Assembly (NCBI GenBank): GCA_000230955.3
Contig: CP007060.1
Coordinates: 868,001 to 932,000 of the forward strand
Direction of reading: 5' to 3'
Length of the DNA: 64,000 bases
From: Halobacterium sp. DL1
GTDB lineage: Archaea; Halobacteriota; Halobacteria; Halobacteriales; Halobacteriaceae
The first letter of the stretch is position 1, and every line of letters starts with the position of its first letter. Positions 1-7,292 of this stretch are shown in pieces. The translations under genes were made by a program, and so were the position numbers. The notes beneath the pieces are model-generated. The model was not told the origin of the DNA. It saw nothing but the letters and a program-made list of their open reading frames with translations, and did no database searches.

Positions 1-2
1 AC

Positions 3-464
3 ATCGGGGTGTTCGCCGTCATCTACGCCATCGCCATCTTGCTGACGGTCACGTCGACTGAGACGGCGTCGAACACGGCGGCCACCACCGCGCTCCAGCA
101 CCCAGAGATCATCCCCTACCTCATCGTGCTCCAGTTGCTGCTCATCGGCCCGGGCGAGGAACTCCTCTTCCGGGGCGTCATCCAGGGGTCGCTGCGCGAG
201 CACTTCGGCGCGGCGGCGGCCATCCTGCTCGCGTCGCTGACGTTCGCCCCGCTGCACATCACCGCGCTGGTCGGCGGCCTGCAGGCCGTCGCCGTCTCCA
301 TTGCCATCCTCTTCGTCCCGAGCATCTTCTTCGGCTACGTCTACGAGAAGACGGAGAACATCGTCGCGCCCGCGCTGGCTCACGGCCTCTACAACGCGAC
401 GTTGTTCGTGCTCATGTGGGCCGCCGTCCAGGCCGGCGTCGAACCGGAACTTCTCGTCCTGTAG
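3..464 (+). CDS. CPBP-family intramembrane metalloprotease (5' end missing)
   Basis: The reading frame is open to the left edge, so the N-terminus lies outside the window; a GTG at 9 is probably internal. The visible part is hydrophobic with several membrane helices and carries the three CPBP (CAAX protease / ABI) motifs in order: EELLFRG (the EExxxR glutamate pair and arginine), FAPLHI, and HGLYN near the C-terminus (HxxxN). Family members cleave substrates within the membrane or process prenylated proteins; the substrate here is unknown. The gene ends at a TAG, one base before the stop codon of a small gene on the other strand. Confidence 0.85.
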   Translation: MGVFAVIYAIAILLTVTSTETASNTAATTALQHPEIIPYLIVLQLLLIGPGEELLFRGVIQGSLREHFGAAAAILLASLTFAPLHITALVGGLQAVAVSIAILFVPSIFFGYVYEKTENIVAPALAHGLYNATLFVLMWAAVQAGVEPELLVL

Positions 465-465
465 C

Positions 466-594
466 TCACGCCGCATCCAGATTCGCGAAAGCATCGTGGA
501 CGTGCTCGACGGTCGCCTCGTGGTCCATCTCCAGGACTGCCTGCGCCTCGCCGTACTCCGCCGGGTCGACGTCGCTCGGGTCGAACGGTAGCAT
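466..594 (-). CDS. Small acidic haloarchaeal protein, 42 aa
   Basis: An ATG at 594 opens 42 codons ending in TGA. The protein starts MLPFDPSDVDPAEYGEAQAV and is strongly acidic, with a helical second half rich in Ala, Glu, Val and His. Codon use (GAC, GAG, GCG, GTC) matches the neighbouring genes, which argues for a real gene in an otherwise empty gap. It converges tail to tail with the CPBP gene. I recognise no domain. It could be a small conserved haloarchaeal protein of unknown role. Confidence 0.55.
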   Translation of the reverse strand: MLPFDPSDVDPAEYGEAQAVLEMDHEATVEHVHDAFANLDAA

Positions 595-670
595 ATCCGG
601 CCCTCCGGGGAACAAGAATACACTCGGTCAGGCGGTCCACTTCGCCGGGGCAGAATGCCGCGTCGACGCG

Positions 671-964
671 TTACTCCGTCTGGACCGGCCCGATGCCGAC
701 CGCGTCCTCGAGGGCCTGCACGAACTCCCGGCGGGTCTCGAAGTACGTGATGTCGACGTCAGCGAGCACGCTCTCGATGGTCTGTGGCCCGTCGGGCGTC
801 CTGACGACCGTGTCGCCCTCCCGCCGAACGATCTCGCTCTTCTGGAGCGCCCACGTCAGCCGGGACGCGACTCGCGCTATCGGGGCGCCCTCGACGGACT
901 CGCCCTCTCCGAGTTCGACGGCGGGCGCGTCCTCCTCCTCCTCCTCGTCGTTCTCGTCAGCCAT
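671..964 (-). CDS. Acidic haloarchaeal protein, DUF5789-like, 97 aa
   Basis: The chosen start is the ATG at 964, giving MADENDEEEEED; a longer frame upstream would add an Arg/Pro-rich stretch that does not look coding. The first 30 residues are almost pure acid. The rest is a compact domain (VASRLTWALQKSEIVRREGD, then TYFETRREF) that resembles the small haloarchaeal family I know as DUF5789; that assignment is from memory. No catalytic motif is visible. Repeat element A lies about 230 bases upstream and points toward this gene. Confidence 0.7.
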   Translation of the reverse strand: MADENDEEEEEDAPAVELGEGESVEGAPIARVASRLTWALQKSEIVRREGDTVVRTPDGPQTIESVLADVDITYFETRREFVQALEDAVGIGPVQTE

Positions 965-1171
965 GTCCGCGGCTTCGAGCGGCCGTGGATTCAACCTTTC
1001 GAAGCACTCCGCCCCGTGAACTGATGGATTGCTCCGGATGGTACCCGGTAAGCGAGTCACCGTTTCTGCTACTGACCGCTAGATGGAGACTACCCAGAAC
1101 GCCCCGGCACGCTCGCGCCCGCTCGCCGGCACATCCGCTCGCTCGGCTCGCTCACGGACAGGGGCCGCCGA

Positions 1172-1211
1172 GGCGACCACGCAAGCGCGGGCGTGTCGCC
1201 CCTTTCAGTCC
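1172..1211 (-). repeat. Repeat element A: core GGACTGAAAGGGGCG followed by an imperfect stem
   Basis: Read on the minus strand, the 15-base core (1211 to 1197) is identical to that of element B at 5174-5188 and close to that of element C. It runs straight into an imperfect inverted repeat spanning 1200-1172 whose arms differ by one base. The element points toward the gene that starts at 964. Confidence 0.5.
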
Positions 1212-1299
1212 CACCCGTGGTCGGCTGGCCAACTGCCGTCAATGGCGCCCTGTTGCTGGCCAGCTCTTGGCGTGAAACTCTCCAACGTCTGACGTAGTG

Positions 1300-1306
1300 T
1301 TTTTAG
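1300..1306 (+). promoter_or_regulatory. TATA-like box of the 1329 gene
   Basis: The run TTTTTAG is centred 26 bases before the ATG at 1329, the spacing expected for a haloarchaeal leaderless transcript. Confidence 0.55.
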
Positions 1307-1328
1307 GGTGGCCGCACAATGACCGCCC

Positions 1329-2252
1329 ATGACTAGCCTGGGGGAAACCTACGACCGCCGCGCGGGCGAGGCGAGCCAGCGCCACGTCTACCTGGGTACC
1401 GGCCTCTTCGCCGCAGGGGCGCTGCTCGTTGTCGGAGGGATTCTCGCGGGCGCGACCGGTCTGCTCATCGAGAACGGGTTCGGTCAGTACGAGAGCCGCG
1501 AGATAGCCGGCATTCTCGCCGGCCTCGGCGTGCCGGCTGTGTTCTTCGGTATCTTCGCCGTGCTGCCCGCGAACCGCGTCCAGCGCGCCGCCGCGGCAAT
1601 CGGCGCCGGACTGACGGTGCTCGGCGTAATGCTGTTCCGCGCGACCTACCCCTACCTCTACGTCCCCGAGTCGGGCGGCGTGCCGACGACGCAGACGCTG
1701 GCGTTCATCCTCGTGTACGCCGCCGGCATCATCACGACGTTCTGGTGTCTGTTCACCGCTGTCGCGACGTTCAAGACGCGAAACGACCCCGGCGGGACGG
1801 TCACGCTCACCGTCACGAAGGACGGCGAGACGCACACCGTCGAGGTGCCAGCGGACAACGTCGAGAGCGCACGCGAAGCGCTCTCCTCCGGGGGTTTCGG
1901 CGGCGTCGGCGTCTTCGGCGGCGTCGAGGACCCCGAGGAGCAGACGCGGGCCAACGCCTCCGAACCGGAACCTGAGACCACCACGACGACCAAGCGACCG
2001 CCGTCCACGAAGCCAGACCCGACGCCCGGCCCGGCAGCGTCCGTCTCCGACGGAGGCGCGGCGAGCCAGGAGCTCTCCTCACCGCTTGACGAGCAGGGCG
2101 CCGACGACGGGCCGGGACCGGACCGGTACTGCGGGAACTGCGCGCACTTCGACTACCAGAACGCCGGCAACGGCATGCAGCCCTACTGCGGCCTCTACGA
2201 GGAGGAGATGGACGACATGGAGGCCTGCAACTGGTGGGAGCGAAACGGCTGA
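1329..2252 (+). CDS. Four-helix membrane protein with C-terminal cysteine cluster
   Basis: The 307-residue protein has four predicted membrane segments at about residues 20-45, 57-77, 82-105 and 113-140. A soluble part follows with a short beta-rich segment, then a Thr/Pro/Ser-rich linker (about 210-255). It ends in a 42-residue module, CGNCAHF...YCGLYEE...ACNWWE, whose cysteines could bind zinc. I know this architecture as an uncharacterised haloarchaeal family and cannot assign a function. The start is supported by the TATA-like box 26 bases upstream. It converges with the Mut7-C gene, with only 13 bases between the two stops. Confidence 0.75.
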   Translation: MTSLGETYDRRAGEASQRHVYLGTGLFAAGALLVVGGILAGATGLLIENGFGQYESREIAGILAGLGVPAVFFGIFAVLPANRVQRAAAAIGAGLTVLGVMLFRATYPYLYVPESGGVPTTQTLAFILVYAAGIITTFWCLFTAVATFKTRNDPGGTVTLTVTKDGETHTVEVPADNVESAREALSSGGFGGVGVFGGVEDPEEQTRANASEPEPETTTTTKRPPSTKPDPTPGPAASVSDGGAASQELSSPLDEQGADDGPGPDRYCGNCAHFDYQNAGNGMQPYCGLYEEEMDDMEACNWWERNG

Positions 2253-2265
2253 CCGGTCGCTTGCT

Positions 2266-2703
2266 TCAGATTTCTTCTAACCGCCGCTCGAGGTTCGTCC
2301 AGTGGCTCCCGCGCCAGAAGTACTGCCCGCAGTCCCGACACCGCCAGACGGTGTCGGCGTCGTCGGACACGTAGTCAGGCCGTGCTGCCTCCTGGGGGAC
2401 GCTTTCGAGTTCGCCGTTGCAGGCGCCACAGCGCTCGCCCGCCGCGGGTTTCAGGGTGACGCCCGCGACGGCGAGTTCCCGCAACTGTTCGTCCGTGTCC
2501 TTTGCCGTGAGAAGGAGGCTGTCCGGCGTCCGCGCCGCGAGGTCGCGGTCGCGTGTGACGAGCGTTCTTCTCTCGTCGAGCGCGAGGCGCTTGACCGCGT
2601 TGTCGTCCTCGATTCCGCGGTCGAGCACGTACACTGCGTCGTGGCCACACATCCTGAGAATTCGCGCGACGTCGCCGCCCATCGCGTCGACGAGGAACGC
2701 CAT
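2266..2703 (-). CDS. Mut7-C family RNase-like protein
   Basis: The 145-residue protein begins MAFLVDAMGGDVARILRMCG, typical of Mut7-C (DUF82) proteins, which combine a PIN-like fold with a C-terminal zinc ribbon. Acidic residues at the expected places (LVDAMGGD, TRDRDLA) would bind metal. The zinc ribbon is visible as CGACNGE and CRDCGQYF. The family is predicted to be RNases and is the C-terminal module of the animal exonuclease Mut-7; the bacterial and archaeal target is not known. The ATG overlaps the TGA of polX (ATGA), so translation is probably coupled to the repair polymerase. Confidence 0.85.
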   Translation of the reverse strand: MAFLVDAMGGDVARILRMCGHDAVYVLDRGIEDDNAVKRLALDERRTLVTRDRDLAARTPDSLLLTAKDTDEQLRELAVAGVTLKPAAGERCGACNGELESVPQEAARPDYVSDDADTVWRCRDCGQYFWRGSHWTNLERRLEEI

Positions 2704-4451
2704 CAGCCGAGGAACTCGCGCACGCCGTCGGCGTCCCGCGCGTTCAGCACGTCGCCGGTCTCGGCCCACCCGCGGCGGGCGGTGTGGACGCCGTACTCGA
2801 CGTAGGCGAACTCGCCGACGGAGTGGGCGTCGGTGTCGATGGCGACCGTCGCGCCCGCCTCGACGGCGCTCTTGACGGCGCTCCCCCAGAGGTCGAGGCG
2901 GTGGGGGTTGCTGTTCACCTCGAGGGCGGTGCCCGCGTCGGCGGCCGCCGCGCCGAGCGCGCCGGCGTCGAACTCCATCGCCGGGCGGTTGTTGAGGAGG
3001 CGCCCGGAGGGGTGACCGATAACGTCCACCTCCGGGTGTTCGACCGCGCGAATCAGCCGCTCGGTCTGGTCCTCGCCGTTGCCGAGGCCCGAGTGCGGAC
3101 TCGCGATGACGAGGTCGAGGTCCGCGAGCACGTCGTCGCTCACGCTCCCCACGTCCCCGTCGGCGTCGATGTTCGCTTCCGTCCCGTGGAACACCTCGAT
3201 GTCGGCTTCCGCACGTACGGACGCTATCTCGTCGGCCTGCTCGCGGAGTTCCGCCCCGGAGAGGCCGCTGTCCGCGACGACGCCCGGCCCCTCGGCGTGG
3301 TCCGAGATGCAGACGTAGTCGTGGCCGAACTCGGCGGCGCCCGCCACCAGGTCCTCGATCGGGAGCGCGCCGTCGGACCACCCGGTGTGGGTGTGAAGGT
3401 CACCGCGGACGTCCTCGAGGGCGACGAGGTCCGGGAGGTCGCCGTTCGCCGCGGCCTCGATCTCACCGCGGTCCTCGCGGAGTTCCGGCGGCATCCACGG
3501 GAGTCCGACCGCCTCGTAGACATCTTCCTCGGTCTCGCTGGCGAGCAGTTCGCCGACGCGCTGGCCCGCGTCCTCGTCCGCGACCCCGGAGACGTCGAAG
3601 ACACCGTACTCGTTGACCTTCAGGTCGCGGCCGATGGCGCGGTTGCGCAGCGTCAGGTTGTGCCCCTTGTTCCCCGTGAAGTACTGGAGCGCCGCGCCGT
3701 ACTCGGCGTCCTCGACCACACGGAGGTCGACGCGCACGCCGTTCATCCTCACGCTCGTCTTCGTCGGCCCGAAGTCGATGGTGTCGCCGACGCGCTTCCA
3801 CTCGGTGAGCGCGCGCCCCACGGCCTCCCCGTCGTCGCTCGCCGCGAGCACGTCCACGTCGCCGATGGTCGGCTTCCAGCGCCGCAGCGACCCGCCGACG
3901 TCCGCGCGCTCGACCGCGTCGTGGCTCCGGACGAACTCCAGGACCGACTCCCCGACCGGTCGCGCGTTCCCGAGCAGTTCGCGCTCCTGGGCCTCCCGGG
4001 CGAAGGCGATCCCCGAGAGGATGTTCTGCTCGGTCGTCTCGCCGAACCCCGACACCTCCCGGATTTCGCCGGCCTCCGCCGCGGCTTCGAGGTCGTCGAG
4101 GCTCTGGATGCCCAGCGCCTCGTACAGCGCACCGACGGTCTTCGGGCCGACCCCTTCGACGGCGGTCAGTTCCTCGATGTCGACGGGGAGTTTCTCGCGC
4201 TCCTCCTCGAGTTCCGCTATCTCACCGGTCTCGACGTACTCGACGATCTTCGCCGCGATGGCCTCGCCGACGCCGTCGATGCGCTGGACGGCCTCGACTC
4301 CCTCGCTCGCGAGGTCCTCGACTGGCTCGGGGTGGTCCCGGACGTTGTCCGCCGCGCGGCGGTAGGTGTTGGGCTTGTAGCTCACGTCCCGGGCCTCCAG
4401 GCGGGCCGCGTACTCCTCGAGCAGCGACGCCACCTCGTCGTTCCGGCTCAC
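2703..4451 (-). CDS. polX: Family X DNA polymerase / 3'-5' exonuclease PolX
   Basis: The 582-residue enzyme fills gaps in base-excision repair. From the N-terminus it has a helix-hairpin-helix lyase-like domain (about 1-150, with IDGVGEAIAAKI and VEGVGPKTVGAL) and a polymerase palm (about 150-320, with GGSLRRWKPTIGDVDVL supplying the metal-binding Asp pair). A C-terminal PHP phosphoesterase follows from about 340, with DLHTHTGWSDG, SDHAEGPG, GHPSGR and DTDAHS. Length and order match bacterial and archaeal PolX. The start is GTG at 4451; GTGA overlaps the stop of the upstream gene, and the 3' end overlaps the Mut7-C start, so three genes form one tightly coupled operon. Confidence 0.95.
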   Translation of the reverse strand: MSRNDEVASLLEEYAARLEARDVSYKPNTYRRAADNVRDHPEPVEDLASEGVEAVQRIDGVGEAIAAKIVEYVETGEIAELEEEREKLPVDIEELTAVEGVGPKTVGALYEALGIQSLDDLEAAAEAGEIREVSGFGETTEQNILSGIAFAREAQERELLGNARPVGESVLEFVRSHDAVERADVGGSLRRWKPTIGDVDVLAASDDGEAVGRALTEWKRVGDTIDFGPTKTSVRMNGVRVDLRVVEDAEYGAALQYFTGNKGHNLTLRNRAIGRDLKVNEYGVFDVSGVADEDAGQRVGELLASETEEDVYEAVGLPWMPPELREDRGEIEAAANGDLPDLVALEDVRGDLHTHTGWSDGALPIEDLVAGAAEFGHDYVCISDHAEGPGVVADSGLSGAELREQADEIASVRAEADIEVFHGTEANIDADGDVGSVSDDVLADLDLVIASPHSGLGNGEDQTERLIRAVEHPEVDVIGHPSGRLLNNRPAMEFDAGALGAAAADAGTALEVNSNPHRLDLWGSAVKSAVEAGATVAIDTDAHSVGEFAYVEYGVHTARRGWAETGDVLNARDADGVREFLG

Positions 4452-4882
4452 CGCCGGATCCCCTCGTTGTCGTCCTCGCCGAGGGCTTCCTTCAGGAACG
4501 AGTACCAGCGCTTCTGGTCGGCGCGCTCGCTGGCCGTCGCCTCCGCCTCGATGCTCGTCGTCCCGAGAGACTCGAGGGCGTTCAGCGCGCGGTCGATGCC
4601 CACCAGCACGGCCACGATATCCTCGCCCTCCTCTCGCGTGATTTCGGCCTCTTCGAGGCGCTCGCGGCGTTCGAGACGCTCCCGGCGCAGGAGCTTCTTC
4701 GTCTCCTCGACCTCCTCGCGGAGCTCCGCCGGCACGCTGTCGTGTTTCTTCACCTCGAAGACGAACGGCTGGAGCGCGAACGACTCCCCCTGCAGGTCTA
4801 TCTCCCCGGGAATCGACGCGCCGATGGTCGCCCCCTCGCGGTCGACCCGTTCGAGGAGTTGCTTGCGCTCGTACTCGCGCAT
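4448..4882 (-). CDS. DUF5788-like haloarchaeal protein, 144 aa
   Basis: Start chosen at the ATG at 4882 (MREYERKQLLERVDREGA). The N-terminal third is beta-rich and the remainder is a charged helical region (REEVEETKKLLRRERLER), ending with ADQKRWYSFLKEAL. I recall this as the haloarchaeal family DUF5788; no function is established. It heads the operon with polX and Mut7-C and overlaps polX by four bases, which suggests a role beside the repair polymerase, but that is inference. Repeat element C lies about 190 bases upstream and points toward it. Confidence 0.75.
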   Translation of the reverse strand: MREYERKQLLERVDREGATIGASIPGEIDLQGESFALQPFVFEVKKHDSVPAELREEVEETKKLLRRERLERRERLEEAEITREEGEDIVAVLVGIDRALNALESLGTTSIEAEATASERADQKRWYSFLKEALGEDDNEGIRR

Positions 4883-5008
4883 ACGTCCACCTACCGGCGG
4901 GGCCAGCAAAAGCCCCGTGGCTGCTAGTTGCTTCCAGAACGTGTGGATGGGGCTCGGTCGACTTGAACACCCGAAAGCCCTCGCGCGGCTCGCGCACGCT
5001 CACCGACA

Positions 5009-5086
5009 TATCGCTCACTGCGTTCGCGATAGTGGCCGCTGAGCGCACACGGGCTTCGCCCGCGAGCCGGCTCGCCCTTTCAATCC
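5009..5086 (-). repeat. Repeat element C: core GGATTGAAAGGGCG plus palindromes
   Basis: On the minus strand the core occupies 5086-5073. It runs into a perfect 14-base palindrome (GCGAGCCGGCTCGC, 5062-5075), a 5-bp stem with a 3-base loop (5050-5062) and a 6-bp stem (5009-5014 with 5026-5031). The core differs from elements A and B by one C/T change and one missing G. Confidence 0.5.
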
Positions 5087-5113
5087 GCCAGGAATCGGAG
5101 CTCCCTGAGGTCT

Positions 5114-5274
5114 TGGGAGAGCAGAGCTCTCCCAGCGACCGCCAGGTGCCGGTTGCCCAACCGGCCATCGGGAGGACTGAAAGGGGCGGGCAGTTCGACG
5201 AACCCGGACGAAGCAAGCACCGAGGGACCGTTGCGACCGAGTCGCGCAGCGAGTCCCGGGAGTCGAACTGCCCG
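5114..5274 (+). repeat. Repeat element B: hairpins flanking core GGACTGAAAGGGGCG
   Basis: Directly readable inverted repeats are a 9-bp perfect stem with a 3-base loop (5114-5122 with 5126-5134), a 7-bp stem CCGGTTG/CAACCGG (5149-5155 with 5158-5164), and a 13-bp perfect inverted repeat CGGGCAGTTCGAC / GTCGAACTGCCCG (5187-5199 with 5262-5274). The core is at 5174-5188. This density of perfect stems suggests a folded RNA or a binding platform. Confidence 0.55.
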
Positions 5275-5383
5275 GGGCTTTCGAAGACATCCTTCCGACT
5301 GCATCGACAGAGTCCACGCAATCGAACACCGTCGGTGTACGTCGACCCAAAACAATTTCCACAGCCCTCCCTAATTCCCGGCA

Positions 5384-6346
5384 ATGGCGACGTGTGACCG
5401 GTGTGGCGCCCAGGAATCGATGCCATACCAGTGTCGGCTCTGCGGCGGCACGTACTGCTCGGAGCATCGACTCCCCGAGAACCACAACTGCCCCGGGCTG
5501 GACAGCTGGGGCGACCCGGACAGCGTCTTCGACAGCGGGTTCGACGAAAGCGTGGACAATCCCGGCGGGAGCCAGGGCAGCTTCGCGGACCGCCTCTCCA
5601 TCGACACGGGACGCGGCGGCGTACTCGCGTACTTCCGGGGGAACTTCACCTACCTCTTCCTCGGCCTGATGTGGCTGACCTTCCTCCTCCAGTTCGTCGT
5701 CGCGCCCGCGTTCGGCATCGAGGCGTTCCGTCCGGAATGGTACGGTCTGTTCACGGTTACGACCGAGCATCCGCTGTACGTCTGGACGTGGATCACGTCC
5801 GTGTTCTCCCACGGCGGTTTCACCCACATCCTGCTGAACAGCATCGTGCTGTACTTCTTCGGCCCCGTGGTCGAGCAGCGCATCGGCTCCAAGAAATTCG
5901 CCGCGCTGTTCATCGCCGCTGGCGTGCTCGCGGGGCTCGCGCAGGTCGGCGCCTCGCTGATTATGAACCCCTCGTGGTGGGGTCAGCCGCTGAGCCCCGC
6001 GCTGAACGTCGGCTCCGCGGTGCTCGGCGCGAGCGGCGCTATCGCCTCGCTGCTCGGCGTGCTCACCGTGCTGAACCCGAACCTCCGCATCTACCTCTAC
6101 TTCATCATCCCGATGCCGCTGTGGATCGCCACGGCGCTGTTCGCGGGCTACTCCATCTTCGTCTCCAGCGCCGGCGGCATCGGCGCAGGCGGCGTCGCAC
6201 AGGTCGCGCACCTCGCCGGCCTCGGACTCGGCCTGGCGTACGGCGCGAAACTGAAGCGGGAGGGCGAGCGCGCACCCCAGCAACTCCAGTTCGGCGGTGG
6301 CGGGCGCGGCCCCGGTGGCCCCGGCGGCCCGGGCCGTCGCCGCTGA
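5384..6346 (+). CDS. Rhomboid intramembrane serine protease with AN1-type zinc finger
   Basis: The 320-residue protein starts with a zinc finger (CDRCGAQ...CRLCGGTYCSEH...HNC, about residues 4-37) of the AN1 type. An acidic linker follows, then a six-helix rhomboid domain from about residue 85. The catalytic serine sits in GASGAIA (about residue 217) and the histidine in QVAHLAGL (about 276); the family cuts transmembrane substrates inside the membrane. The last 25 residues are Gly/Pro/Arg-rich. The fused cytosolic finger could select substrates. The gene is followed after one base by the endonuclease V gene, so the two are probably co-transcribed. Confidence 0.93.
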   Translation: MATCDRCGAQESMPYQCRLCGGTYCSEHRLPENHNCPGLDSWGDPDSVFDSGFDESVDNPGGSQGSFADRLSIDTGRGGVLAYFRGNFTYLFLGLMWLTFLLQFVVAPAFGIEAFRPEWYGLFTVTTEHPLYVWTWITSVFSHGGFTHILLNSIVLYFFGPVVEQRIGSKKFAALFIAAGVLAGLAQVGASLIMNPSWWGQPLSPALNVGSAVLGASGAIASLLGVLTVLNPNLRIYLYFIIPMPLWIATALFAGYSIFVSSAGGIGAGGVAQVAHLAGLGLGLAYGAKLKREGERAPQQLQFGGGGRGPGGPGGPGRRR

Positions 6347-6347
6347 G

Positions 6348-7136
6348 ATGCGCGTCGTCCGCCCCGAGTTTCTCCCCGACCCCGCGCTCGCCCGCCAGGA
6401 GATGGAGGCCCTCCAGCGCGACCTCGCGGCCGAGGCGACGTTCGAGGACGACGTCGACTTCGACCCCGCTGACGCCGCCATCTCGGAGACGCCCGACGAG
6501 CAGGCGGGCCTCGACGCCCGCGACGCGCCGGTGGTCGTCGGCGTCGACCAGGCGTTCCTCGACGACGAATCGGTGAGCGCCGCGGTCGCGATTCAGGACG
6601 GCGCCGTCGTCGAGCGCGCGGCGGGCCGGGCGCCCCTCGAAATCCCCTACATTCCGGGACTGCTCTCGTTCCGGGAGGGCGGCGCCATCGTCGACGCTCT
6701 GGAATCGCTGTCCATCGATCCCGACGTGCTCGTCCTCGACGGGAGCGGCCGCATCCACTTCCGGCAGGCCGGCATCGCCACGCACGTCGGCGTCCTCTTC
6801 GACGCTCCCGCCGTCGGCGTGGCGAAGAACCTGCTCTGCGGGACGCCACGGAGCACCCTCGACGACCCGTTGCCTGAGGGCGCCCGCGTCGCCATCGAGG
6901 CCGACGGCTCGATGGACGCGCCCACGGGGACAGTGGTCGGCTACGCCTACCAGTCCCGCCAGTACCCGAACCCCGAGAAGCGACACGTCAATCCTCTCAT
7001 CGTGAGCCCCGGCCACCGCGTGAACGCGGAGACCGCGGTGGACGTCGTCGAAGCGACCTGCGCGGGCTACAAGCTCCCGGAGCCGACGCGACTCGCGGAC
7101 GCCTACGCCGACGAACTGAAGTCCGGGTCGGTGTGA
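6348..7136 (+). CDS. nfi: Endonuclease V (deoxyinosine endonuclease)
   Basis: The 262-residue enzyme nicks DNA near deoxyinosine to start repair of deaminated adenine. The ATG at 6348 lies one base after the rhomboid stop. Family landmarks are GVDQAF (catalytic Asp, about residue 64), IPYIPGLLSFREG (the wedge region and catalytic Glu), VLDGSGRIHFRQAGIATHVG (catalytic Asp) and GVAKNLLCG. The N-terminal 60 residues are more acidic than in bacterial members, as is usual in haloarchaea. Confidence 0.93.
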   Translation: MRVVRPEFLPDPALARQEMEALQRDLAAEATFEDDVDFDPADAAISETPDEQAGLDARDAPVVVGVDQAFLDDESVSAAVAIQDGAVVERAAGRAPLEIPYIPGLLSFREGGAIVDALESLSIDPDVLVLDGSGRIHFRQAGIATHVGVLFDAPAVGVAKNLLCGTPRSTLDDPLPEGARVAIEADGSMDAPTGTVVGYAYQSRQYPNPEKRHVNPLIVSPGHRVNAETAVDVVEATCAGYKLPEPTRLADAYADELKSGSV

Positions 7137-7261
7137 GTCGCTTTTGCTGCTTCACCTACCGTGACCGGGGCTTTCTATGTCCTGTTGACGGCGAAGTGTC
7201 GGGGTACGAATGCGAAATCTGGGCCATCTACTCCGAGCGCCACGCCAACCGATAGGTGAAC

Positions 7262-7268
7262 CGTTAAC
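7262..7268 (+). promoter_or_regulatory. TATA-like box of the SDR gene
   Basis: CGTTAAC is centred about 27 bases before the ATG at 7293, the usual haloarchaeal leaderless spacing. Confidence 0.45.
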
Positions 7269-7292
7269 TTCGGGGCGCCCGACACGTCTGCC

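Larger units (their letters stand above)
965..1328. other. Gene-free stretch of 364 bases holding repeat element A
   Basis: No frame here has haloarchaeal codon use or an acidic product; the short frames that exist are Arg/Pro/Ser-rich. The stretch holds element A on the minus strand (core 1197-1211) and the TATA-like box of the next plus-strand gene at 1300-1306. Confidence 0.6.
4883..5383. other. Gene-free 501-base stretch with two divergent hairpin-rich elements
   Basis: No credible coding frame. It holds element C (minus strand) and element B (plus strand), back to back and pointing outward to the two flanking genes. It also holds a series of perfect inverted repeats and, near 5349-5360, an A/T-rich AAAACAATTT that could serve as the rhomboid gene's TATA box. 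Confidence 0.6.

Noticed and set aside
1083-1292. Short plus-strand frames between the DUF5789-like gene and the 1329 gene
   Set aside because: Arg/Ser/Pro-rich composition and overlap with repeat element A; no acidic bias.
2784-5042. Very long plus-strand open frame opposite polX
   Set aside because: It is antisense to a clear PolX gene and reads as Arg/Val/Asp patterns caused by high-GC codons on the other strand.
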